From NCBI GenBank assembly GCA_028821395.1, contig JAPPGP010000001.1:1-38683 (forward strand): a stretch of DNA of 38,683 bases, in the 5' to 3' direction. Position 1 is the first letter of the stretch. Every line of letters starts with the position of its first letter. This DNA is from Defluviicoccus sp. (lineage in GTDB: Bacteria; Pseudomonadota; Alphaproteobacteria; MPNO01). Made by a program: the position numbers and the translations under genes. Of the stretch, positions 32,612 to 38,683 are shown in pieces. The notes beneath the pieces were generated by a model. That model made no database searches and was not told the origin of the DNA. It saw only the letters and a list, made by a program, of their open reading frames with translations.

Positions 32612-32652
32612 CGCCCGGCCGCCGCGGGGCCCCCCCCGCGGCGCGCCGGGCG
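32612..32652 (-). terminator. Attenuator-like hairpin between precursor and enzyme genes
   Basis: Outer arms 32612-32619 / 32645-32652 (8 bp, CGCCCGGC/GCCGGGCG) stack on inner arms 32620-32629 / 32634-32643 (10 bp, CGCCGCGGGG/CCCCGCGGCG), with one bulged base at 32644 and a 4-nt loop. It lies in the 63-nt gap after bufA. On the transcribed strand only TTT follows, so it should act as a partial terminator or as a 3' end protecting bufA mRNA. Confidence 0.7.
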
Positions 32653-32660
32653 TTGCAGGA

Positions 32661-32963
32661 TCAGGACTTCGGAATATCGCGGTCGAGCTCCTTGAGGCTG
32701 CCCATTACCTCGCGGCCGTCCTTGGTCTTGAAGGTCATCTTCTCGCAGGTGCCGGCGGGGACCAGCGTCCAGGCGTTGCCCTGGTAGTCGACGGTCGAGC
32801 TGCCCGCGCAGGTCGTGCCCGGGCCCGCCTTGCAGTCGTTCTTGCCGGCGAGCGAAACGCCGTAGCACTTCTCCTTCTTGTCCGCCGCTTCGGCGACGTC
32901 GGAAGCGGCGAAACTGGCGGCGGCGAGCAGCGCGGCCGCCATGATCAGGGGGCTTTTCTTCAT
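32661..32963 (-). CDS. bufA1: DUF2282 bufferin precursor peptide
   Basis: 100 residues. [19 protein letters not shown] is a signal peptide with likely cleavage after AEA (about residue 26-27), so the product is periplasmic. The mature part carries four cysteines, C33, C44, C52 and C73, in [18 protein letters not shown] and VPAGTC, the DUF2282 pattern. In Caulobacter such peptides are RiPPs whose cysteines are converted by MNIO enzymes so that they bind copper and protect under copper excess; that role here is by homology. Strong GAGGAGA ribosome-binding site 9 nt before the ATG. Followed by the hairpin and then bufB, bufC and doxX. The ECF sigma factor gene that controls bufferins in Caulobacter is not in the window. 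Confidence 0.93.
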   Translation of the reverse strand: MKKSPLIMAAALLAAASFAASDVAEAADKKEKCYGVSLAGKNDCKAGPGTTCAGSSTVDYQGNAWTLVPAGTCEKMTFKTKDGREVMGSLKELDRDIPKS

Positions 32964-33051
32964 CGGACGTTCTCTCCTCGGTGGCAGGATGCCGGCACGG
33001 ACCCAATCGTCCGGCAGGCGGCAGGCGGCACCATTCCGCCATGCCGGCGAC

Positions 33052-33079
33052 CATATGGGACGCCGGCGGTCCGCCGCAA
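33052..33079 (-). promoter_or_regulatory. Candidate bufferin operon promoter
   Basis: On the minus strand, TTGCGG (33079-33074) and CATATG (33057-33052) are 16 bp apart, giving a leader of roughly 80 nt before bufA. The match is modest. No inverted repeat resembling a copper-regulator site stands out in the 231-bp gap. Confidence 0.3.
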
Positions 33080-33194
33080 GAAGGGGCCGTGTCGTCAGGG
33101 CGGAGTCGCGAACAATTGATCGCCGGGCGGCAAGCGGCGCGCAAAACTTGCTATTTCAGGTTGTCTTTTCGCTCCGTGGAGCGGTTTCTCCCGT

Positions 33195-34352
33195 CTACCC
33201 GCCGGCACCCCAGATCAGGTAGCCGATCGCCGCGCCGAGGCGGCCGAACACGCCGACCCGGCCCACATCGGCGCCAGCGAGCAGGGGCACCTCCAGCGTG
33301 TCGAAATTGGGCGCGGTGACCAACAGCCTGGCGATCTCCGCGCCCTCTTCGATGGGCGCCGGAACCGGACCGTCGAAGACGACCTTGACCTCGAGTCCGC
33401 GGCGGGAGGCGCGCGGCAGGGACACCTTGACGTCGCGCGCGGCAACCAGGGGGACGGTGTCCTCCTTGCCGAGCCAGACATCGGCCCGTTCGACCTCCGC
33501 GCCGCGCTCGAACAGCGTGTAGTTGCGGAACGACTGAAACGCCCAGTTGAGCAGGCGGCGCGCCTCGAAAGACCGGATCCGGGCGCTCTCCATGCCGGTG
33601 AGCACCATGACCACGCGTCGGTCTTCGCGTATCGCGGATGCCACCAGGCTGTAGCCGGAGTCCCTTGTATGGCCGGTCTTCAGCCCGTCCGCCCCGGTAT
33701 CTCGATACAGCAGCGGGTTGCGGTTGCCCTGCTTGATCTTGTTGTAGCGGAACGATTTCTCGGCGAAATAGGGGTAGTACTCCGGGAAATCCTCGATGAT
33801 CCGGCGGGCCAGCACGGCGAGGTCCCGCGGGCTCATCACATGGTTGTCCGCCGGCCACCCGGTCGAGTTCGCCAGGTGGCTGTCGGTCAGCCCGAGCTCC
33901 CGCGCCTTCTGGTTCATCGCATCGGAGAACGCGCTCTCCGAGCCCGACAGCCCCTCGGCGAGGACGATGCTGGCGTCGTTGCCCGATTGCACGATGATCC
34001 CGCGCAGCAGGTCCTCGACCCGCACCTCCCTGTCGACCTCGACGAACATCCTGGACCCGCCCATCCGCCAGGCCTTGCGGCTGACGACGAACTTGTCGTC
34101 GAGCGAGAGCCGGCCGGCCTTGAGCTCCTCGAAGGCCATGTAGGCGGTCATCAGCTTGCTCATCGAGGCCGGCGGCGAAGGGGTGTCGGCGTCCTTCGCG
34201 AGCAGCACCGCGCCGGTTTGCAGGTCGAGGATATAGGCCTGCTTGGCCACCGTCTCCATCGCGCCCGGCGTCCCGGCGGCGAGGCCGAGCACGGCGACGC
34301 AGCAGCCGACGCCGGCGGCGAACCTGCGGATCGGCCGGGCGGTTGACTTCAT
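33195..34352 (-). CDS. D-alanyl-D-alanine carboxypeptidase (penicillin-binding protein, DacF/PBP5 type)
   Basis: 385 residues. The signal peptide is residues 1 to about 31 (RRFAAGVGCCVAVLGLAAGTPGA). The three active-site motifs of class C low-mass PBPs are S63-MSK66, S123-GN125 and K225-TG227. A C-terminal beta-rich domain (about 290-375) follows, ending with a short hydrophobic stretch (GAAIGYLIWG) that may anchor it to the membrane. It trims the terminal D-Ala from peptidoglycan pentapeptides in the periplasm. GGGAG lies 6 nt before the ATG. Housekeeping gene, probably unrelated to the neighbouring bufferin operon. Confidence 0.96.
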   Translation of the reverse strand: MKSTARPIRRFAAGVGCCVAVLGLAAGTPGAMETVAKQAYILDLQTGAVLLAKDADTPSPPASMSKLMTAYMAFEELKAGRLSLDDKFVVSRKAWRMGGSRMFVEVDREVRVEDLLRGIIVQSGNDASIVLAEGLSGSESAFSDAMNQKARELGLTDSHLANSTGWPADNHVMSPRDLAVLARRIIEDFPEYYPYFAEKSFRYNKIKQGNRNPLLYRDTGADGLKTGHTRDSGYSLVASAIREDRRVVMVLTGMESARIRSFEARRLLNWAFQSFRNYTLFERGAEVERADVWLGKEDTVPLVAARDVKVSLPRASRRGLEVKVVFDGPVPAPIEEGAEIARLLVTAPNFDTLEVPLLAGADVGRVGVFGRLGAAIGYLIWGAGG

Positions 34353-34493
34353 TCGAGGCTCCCTGGGGCGCGGCGATTCAACTGATAGGGCATGCGGGTG
34401 CCGTCGTCCACCCCCGGGCGGCGCTGCGGGGCTTGAGCCGACGGACGAACCGCTTCAATCTTGGCCGGTTCGCACAGGAACGGAGCGTGAGCC

Positions 34494-35558
34494 ATGAAAC
34501 ACGACATCCCCGTCTTCGACGGCGACGGCCATGTCCTCGAGCCCGACCGGGAGCTCGCCGAGCATTACGAGGGCAGGTGGACGGGCAACCGCCGCCTCGA
34601 AGGCATGACCATCTTCCCGAGCCTCGACGGCTGGTCGCGGAGCTCGATCGTCGCGGAAGGCGACGAAGGCGCGAGGTACTGGTCGACCGACGCCGGTATC
34701 TGGGCCGAGATCCTCGACAAGATCGGGCTCGAAGGCAGCGTCCTCTACCCGACCTCGGGGCTCGCCTACGGGCTGATGCAGAGCGAGGAGTTCCAGACCG
34801 CCACCTGCATCGCCTACAACAACTGGCTGGAAGAGCGCTACACCAGGAAGGACAGCCGGCTCTGGGGCGTCGGGCTGATTCCCTATAACGACGTCGAGGC
34901 GGCGAAGAAGGAGGTTGCCCGCTGCGCCACCGAGCGGGTCAATTTCGGCGCTATGCTGCTGCCGACGGTCACCGTCAACGGCAAGTATTTCGGCGACGAG
35001 TGCTACTGGCCGATCTATGAGGAAGCCGAACGCCAGGGCATGACCATCGCGTTCCACGGTGCGGTGAGCCGCGGTTTCGGGCTCGACAACCTGAAGCCGT
35101 TCCTCAAGGTCCATACCCTCGAGCATCCGGTCCCGCTGATGATCCAGATGACCGACATGATGTTCAACGGCGTGTTCGAGACCTTCCCCAATCTCAAATT
35201 CGCGTTTCTCGAAGGCGGCTGCGCCTGGATCACCTTCATGATGGACCGGCTGGACTACGAGTACGATTCGGTGTTCGGCGCGCCGGTGCGTCCGAAGCTC
35301 AAGAAGAAGCCGTCCGAGATCATCCGCGATACCGAGAGCATCTGGCTGTCCTGCGAGATGGGGGAGAAGAGCCTCAAATACGTCATCGACGCGATGGGGT
35401 CGGACCGGATCATCTACGCCTCCGACTTCCCGCACGAGCCGACGGAGGAGGACCTGACCGCCGACGTACCCGACTTCCTCGCCGACAACGAGTACTCGAT
35501 GGAGGTCAAGGAAAAGATCCTCTACCACAACACCAAGGCGCTCTACGGCATCCAGTAG
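34494..35558 (+). CDS. Amidohydrolase-family metal-dependent hydrolase (Amidohydro_2)
   Basis: 354 residues. First-strand motif VFDGDGHVLEP with D9, D11 and H13; H188 in IAFHGA; D311 in YASDFPHEP; LEGGCAWITFMMDRLDYEY precedes the last barrel strand. This is the same branch as the protein at 2493-3731 (ACMSD-like decarboxylases/hydrolases), but shorter. A candidate promoter (TTGAGC 34433-34438, 17 bp, CAATCT 34456-34461) and GGAG precede the ATG. It lies 111 bp upstream of the reductive-dehalogenase-like gene on the same strand and may be co-transcribed with it. Substrate unknown. Confidence 0.87.
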   Translation: MKHDIPVFDGDGHVLEPDRELAEHYEGRWTGNRRLEGMTIFPSLDGWSRSSIVAEGDEGARYWSTDAGIWAEILDKIGLEGSVLYPTSGLAYGLMQSEEFQTATCIAYNNWLEERYTRKDSRLWGVGLIPYNDVEAAKKEVARCATERVNFGAMLLPTVTVNGKYFGDECYWPIYEEAERQGMTIAFHGAVSRGFGLDNLKPFLKVHTLEHPVPLMIQMTDMMFNGVFETFPNLKFAFLEGGCAWITFMMDRLDYEYDSVFGAPVRPKLKKKPSEIIRDTESIWLSCEMGEKSLKYVIDAMGSDRIIYASDFPHEPTEEDLTADVPDFLADNEYSMEVKEKILYHNTKALYGIQ

Positions 35559-35669
35559 CCGAAAGCGCTTGGCTCGCGCCCGCCCGGCCGCCCCGCGCCG
35601 GCCGGGTCCGCGCGGTGCGCGGCCCCGGTCGACGGGACGATGGCGGCGGGCTGAACGGAGGCGGCGGGG

Positions 35670-37013
35670 ATGCGGATCTTCTCGCGCAAGAAGCGGCCGA
35701 TGCATCTCGGCCGCTACCCGATGGAGAAGATCCGGCGGGTCGAGCGCCCGACGACGCTGATCACCGACGCGGTCAGGCAGGTGCCCAAGCGCGCGGGCTT
35801 CTTCGTCCGCGCCTTCTACGGCGATCTCGGCCCAAGGCCGGCCAAGGAGATCCGCCGCTTCATCACCAAGAACCCGTTGAACGCCGCGATCGGCCATCTG
35901 CACTGGAAGCACGTGCCGGCCCACAAGGGCGATGCGGCAGAGGAAAGGGCGCCGCTGCCCGACGATCCGGAAGAGCTCACCCGGCACGTCAAGTCGCTCT
36001 GCTACTTCCTCGACGCCGACATGGTCGGGGTCTGCGAGGTTCCCGAATACGCCTGGTTCTCGCATGAGAGCGACGGCACGCCGATCGCGACACGGCACAG
36101 ATACGCCGTCGTCATCGTCATCGACCAGGGCTGGGACACCTTCGAGGCCTCGTCCGGGGACGACTGGATCTCGGGCGCCCAGAGCTACCGCGCCTATCTC
36201 AACGGCTCGACCACGGCGACCATCGTCGCCGACTACATCCGGCGCCTCGGCTACCCGGCGCAGGCCCATTCCAACGCCCATGGCGACGTGATGCAGATCC
36301 CGCTGATGCTGCTCGCCGGTCTCGGCGAGATGAGCCGGATCGGCGAGCTCGTCCTCAACCCGTTCATCGGGCCGCGCCACAAGACCGCGGTGGTCACCAC
36401 CGACCTGCCGCTGGTGCCCGACAAGCCGATCGATTTCGGGCTCCAGGATTTTTGCGACAAGTGCCGCAAATGCGCCCGCGAATGCCCGGCCCAGGCGATC
36501 CCCTACGGCGACAAGGTGCTCTACAACGGCTACGAGATCTGGAAGCCCGATGTCGAGAAATGCACCAGGTACCGGGTGACCAATCTGAAGGGATCGGCCT
36601 GCGGGCGCTGCATGAAGATGTGCCCGTGGAACAAGGAGGGGCTGCTCGCCCACCGTCTGGCGATGTGGGCGGCGATCAGGTTGCCGTTCTCGCGCCGCTT
36701 CCTGATCTGGCTCGACGACGCGCTGGGCTACGGCAAGCGCAACCCGGTCAAGCGCTGGTGGCTCGACCTGGTGAAGGAGGGTGGCCGGGTCGTCGCCGCG
36801 CGCGCCGCCAACGAGCGCGACCTGTCGCTGGAGCGCGGTGTCTCCGGCGGCAACGAGCGGGTCGCGACCTACCCGGTGGACAAGCTGCCGACGGCCGACG
36901 ACAGGGAGACCGTGCCCATCGACCGCGGGGCCGGGCTCGACGACACGAGGGCGGCGGAGCGGGAGCTCGCGGCGCTGAAGGCGGGGCGGTCGCGCGATCG
37001 GCCGACCGCCTAA
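35670..37013 (+). CDS. Reductive-dehalogenase-like cobalamin/Fe-S protein, cytosolic
   Basis: 447 residues; GGAGGCGGGG directly precedes the ATG. Residues 170-250 show the flavin/cobalamin-fold signature shared by RdhA and QueG (HGDVMQIPLMLLAGLGEMSR, then GPRHKTAVVTTDLPL). Two [4Fe-4S] sites follow: C262-x2-C265-x2-C268-x3-C272-P, and C298 with C311-x2-C314-x3-C318-P. There is no twin-arginine signal and no membrane segment, so unlike respiratory RdhA it should be cytosolic. It also lacks the reductase domain fused to catabolic NpRdhA-type enzymes, so an external donor is needed. It is longer than QueG and lacks QueG's HEAT-like tail. Dehalogenation, demethylation or another B12-dependent reduction are possible. 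No RdhB anchor is nearby. Confidence 0.85.
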   Translation: MRIFSRKKRPMHLGRYPMEKIRRVERPTTLITDAVRQVPKRAGFFVRAFYGDLGPRPAKEIRRFITKNPLNAAIGHLHWKHVPAHKGDAAEERAPLPDDPEELTRHVKSLCYFLDADMVGVCEVPEYAWFSHESDGTPIATRHRYAVVIVIDQGWDTFEASSGDDWISGAQSYRAYLNGSTTATIVADYIRRLGYPAQAHSNAHGDVMQIPLMLLAGLGEMSRIGELVLNPFIGPRHKTAVVTTDLPLVPDKPIDFGLQDFCDKCRKCARECPAQAIPYGDKVLYNGYEIWKPDVEKCTRYRVTNLKGSACGRCMKMCPWNKEGLLAHRLAMWAAIRLPFSRRFLIWLDDALGYGKRNPVKRWWLDLVKEGGRVVAARAANERDLSLERGVSGGNERVATYPVDKLPTADDRETVPIDRGAGLDDTRAAERELAALKAGRSRDRPTA

Positions 37014-37402
37014 CCGCCGAGCACGCCCTCGGCCTCGATCTCGACGGTCATCTCGGGCGCGGCGAGCGCGCTCACCTCCACCAGGGTCGAGACCGGGAAG
37101 TCGCCCGAGAAGAACTCGCGGCGGGCGCGCCACACCTCTTCGCGGTTGCGGATGTCGGTGACGAAGATGTTGACCCTGACGATGTCGGACATGGTGCCGC
37201 CGGCGGCCTCGATCAGGCGCTGGATCTTGATCAGGCAGGTCCTCGCCTGTTCGTACTCGTCCATCTCGGCGAGCGGCTTGAAATCGGCGCCGCGGGCGGT
37301 CATGCCGGCGATGAAGACCCGGTCGCCCGCCACCAGGCAATTCGACCATGTTTCCGGCGGCGGCTCCGCCACCTCCGACGACTGAACCCGTTCGATCGCC
37401 AT
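37010..37402 (-). CDS. RidA-family (YjgF/YER057c) protein lacking the catalytic arginine
   Basis: 130 residues from the ATG at 37402 (GAGGGAGA upstream). The fold markers are present: VFIAGMTA, QARTCLIKIQRLIEAAGGTMSDIVRVNIFVTDI, and VEVSALAAPEMTVEIEAEG. RidA deaminates reactive enamines and imines using an Arg at position 105 (E. coli numbering, in P-A-R-S-C). Here the aligned residue is S105 in PVSTLVEVS. It therefore belongs with the Rid subgroups that lack the arginine and have other or unknown roles. Its TAG overlaps the TAA of the convergent reductive-dehalogenase-like gene (CTAA). Divergent from the DMT transporter. Confidence 0.9.
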   Translation of the reverse strand: MAIERVQSSEVAEPPPETWSNCLVAGDRVFIAGMTARGADFKPLAEMDEYEQARTCLIKIQRLIEAAGGTMSDIVRVNIFVTDIRNREEVWRARREFFSGDFPVSTLVEVSALAAPEMTVEIEAEGVLGG

Positions 37403-37470
37403 TCTCCCTCTCCCGGCCAAATGTTTCCGCGCCAGTTTCGGCGCGCCCGGAGAGCCGGGCAAGCCCCCGC

Positions 37471-37499
37471 TTGCCGCTGGGCGACGCGCGCCGTAACTT
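37471..37499 (+). promoter_or_regulatory. Candidate promoter of the DMT transporter
   Basis: TTGCCG (37471-37476), 17-bp spacer, TAACTT (37494-37499); predicted start about 38 nt before the ATG at 37545. Confidence 0.4.
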
Positions 37500-37544
37500 G
37501 CCCGCGCGCCGCGCGCGCGGAACTTCGTCACACAAGGCCATCCG

Positions 37545-38486
37545 ATGGGCAGGAGCCCGCTTCGACCCAGCTCCGACGGGCTCGCGATGCGCGTGCTCAC
37601 CTCGCCCTATCTCGCGGTCACCGTCGCCATGCTGTGCTGGGCTGCCAGCACCGTGGTGGTCCGCGGCCTGCGCGAAGAGGTTCCGCCGATGGGGCTCTCG
37701 TTCTGGCGCACCCTGCTCGGCGCGGCCGTTGTCCTGCCCTTCGCCTGGCGTCCGCTGGTGCAGCAGATCCACCTCGTCCGGCGGCATTTCTGGATCATCC
37801 TGGTTCTGTCCTTCCTGCTGTTCGTGGGCGGCAACGCCGTCCTTTTCCTGTCGCTGCAATACACGATCGCGATCAATGTCGGGGTGCTGAACTCCTTCGA
37901 GCCGGTGCTCATCATCGTCGCCGCCTGGGCGATCTTCCGCGACCGTGTGACGGCCAACCAGATCGCCGGCGTCGTGGTCTCCCTGCTCGGCGTGTTCGCG
38001 TTGATCGCGCGCGGCGATCCCCGGGCGATCCTCGCCCTCGACTTCAACGCCGGCGACATCCTGGTGTTGTTCGCCTATGTGAGCTGGGCGCTCTACGCCG
38101 TCTATCTCCGGCTCGCCCCGCGCGCGCTGGAGCAGGGCGTGATGCTCTTCCTGCTCCTGTTCCTGGGCGCGCTGATGATGATCCCGCTCTACCTGATCGA
38201 GTGGGCCGTCGATCGGCCGATGACCTGGGGGCTTCCCTCGATCGGCGCGGTCGTCGGGCTCGCGCTGTTCTCTTCGGTCTTCGCGGTCTATCTGTGGAAC
38301 TACGCGATCCAACGTCTCGGCCCCTCTTTGGCGGGGATCTTCGTCCACCTGATCGTGGCCTTCACCGTGATCATGGCGATCGCGTTCCTTGGCGAGGTCT
38401 TCGCCTGGTTCCACGGCCTCGGTATCGCCCTGATCGGCGCCGGGATCTATCTCTCGATCTATCGCGGCCGCGGCGAGGGCGGCTAG
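37545..38486 (+). CDS. DMT-superfamily transporter (EamA)
   Basis: 313 residues with about ten membrane helices in two EamA repeats: helices from residue 24 to about 160 (e.g. AVTVAMLCWAASTVVVRGL, IILVLSFLLFVGGNAVLF) and from about 168 to 305 (ILVLFAYVSWALYAVYL, GLALFSSVFAVYLWNYAI, IFVHLIVAFTVIMAIAFLGE). The second repeat keeps the NYAIQRLGPSLAGIF motif at the base of the transport path. It sits in the inner membrane and probably exports a metabolite or amino acid; substrate unpredictable. AAGG lies 7 nt before the ATG. A later ATG at 37587 would cost only the hydrophilic lead-in. Confidence 0.93.
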   Translation: MGRSPLRPSSDGLAMRVLTSPYLAVTVAMLCWAASTVVVRGLREEVPPMGLSFWRTLLGAAVVLPFAWRPLVQQIHLVRRHFWIILVLSFLLFVGGNAVLFLSLQYTIAINVGVLNSFEPVLIIVAAWAIFRDRVTANQIAGVVVSLLGVFALIARGDPRAILALDFNAGDILVLFAYVSWALYAVYLRLAPRALEQGVMLFLLLFLGALMMIPLYLIEWAVDRPMTWGLPSIGAVVGLALFSSVFAVYLWNYAIQRLGPSLAGIFVHLIVAFTVIMAIAFLGEVFAWFHGLGIALIGAGIYLSIYRGRGEGG

Positions 38487-38512
38487 CCCGCAGCTCTCAC
38501 CCCTGTCACGGC

Positions 38513-38625
38513 CTGCGTCGCGCCCAGGCGTTCGATCCGCCAGGAGCGGGCCGAAGAGCGTATTGGGCAATACGGTCGAGGCCCGCGACGCAGCGGGTGG
38601 GCGCCCGGGCGCGACCCTTCGGACA
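38513..38625 (+). other. Hairpin-rich element with competing pairings
   Basis: Several perfect inverted repeats are nested here: 38513-38522/38584-38593 (10 bp), 38546-38552/38580-38586 (7 bp), 38559-38564/38569-38574 (6 bp, loop GGGC) and 38517-38525/38607-38615 (9 bp). The first and last share bases 38517-38522, so they exclude each other. It could be a leader, a small RNA or a terminator array; no reading frame with family character was seen. Confidence 0.4.
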
Positions 38626-38646
38626 GCACCGCAGGGCTCGTTTTTT
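38615..38646 (+). terminator. Candidate intrinsic terminator
   Basis: Stem CCCT-t-CGG / CCG-c-AGGG with a 6-nt loop (38615-38636) followed after four bases by six T residues (38641-38646). It would end transcripts from the DMT gene or from the structured element before it. Confidence 0.5.
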
Positions 38647-38683
38647 GTCCGCCCGGCGAGCGGCGTGAGATGATCTTCGGGCT

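Noticed and set aside
33163..33185. Hairpin CGCTCC/GGAGCG as terminator of the carboxypeptidase gene
   Set aside because: The loop is only two to four bases and on the minus strand it is followed by A residues, not T.
34455..38570. Minus-strand open frame of 1371 codons
   Set aside because: It runs antisense through three clear genes (amidohydrolase, reductive-dehalogenase-like, DMT transporter) and reads as low-complexity Arg/Asp/Gly/His sequence, an effect of G+C-rich codon usage.

Overview
The window is chromosomal DNA from a G+C-rich bacterium, about two-thirds G+C or more by eye. Codon usage is strongly G/C-biased at third positions, GTG and TTG starts are frequent, and dispersed palindromes contain a GTCATGCCCGGACTTGATCCGGGCAT-like core split here as ATGCCCGGA / TCCGGGCAT arms. 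Family resemblances point to an alphaproteobacterium, perhaps Rhodospirillales-like. That placement is inference, since there is no rRNA in the window. Genes are dense and almost all encode metabolic enzymes. No dedicated transcription factor is present; the only DNA-binding candidates are two antitoxins (HicB-like, ParD-like). One tRNA-Lys (UUU) is present.

Layout. 1-5.6 kb: 5'-truncated luciferase-like flavin monooxygenase, UbiD decarboxylase with an upstream amidohydrolase, a small membrane coiled-coil protein, and an aldehyde dehydrogenase. 5.7-10.2 kb: ThDP enzyme, MmgE/PrpD protein, orphan HicB-like antitoxin, and quinone-oxidoreductase-like protein. 10.2-15.5 kb: palindromic repeats, a second small membrane coiled-coil protein, a Rieske oxygenase translationally coupled to a glutamine-synthetase-like ligase, then an SDR with a LigI-like amidohydrolase. 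15.5-18.7 kb: a cupin, a head-to-head scar of two truncated genes (ABC transporter ATPase tail and cupin tail), a beta-hydroxyacid dehydrogenase and a ketopantoate-reductase-like protein. 18.9-22.9 kb: a tight three-gene operon of enolase-superfamily enzyme, tandem OsmC-like protein and IlvD/Edd dehydratase. 22.9-27.3 kb: a crotonase of the BadI/MenB type divergent from an acyl-CoA synthetase across a symmetric promoter, then an amidase. 27.4-30.5 kb: parDE toxin-antitoxin pair, hydrolase-OsmC fusion, tRNA-Lys, and an esterase-like hydrolase. 30.5-33.0 kb: a bufferin-type RiPP operon (DUF2282 precursor, DUF692/MNIO enzyme, DUF2063 partner, DoxX membrane protein) with a strong hairpin just after the precursor gene. 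33.2-38.5 kb: D,D-carboxypeptidase, a third amidohydrolase, a reductive-dehalogenase-like Fe-S protein, a RidA-like protein and a DMT exporter. A hairpin-rich element closes the window.

The genes read as an accessory catabolic region for aromatic, amine, amide and organic-acid substrates: oxygenases, decarboxylases, CoA ligase with crotonase, aldehyde oxidation, dehydratases. The best-defined specialised system is the bufferin operon (copper handling by a modified peptide, known from the family). The most likely undescribed unit is the enolase - double OsmC - IlvD operon. Seven of nine convergent gene junctions are built so that both stop codons lie in a shared palindrome or overlap by four bases.
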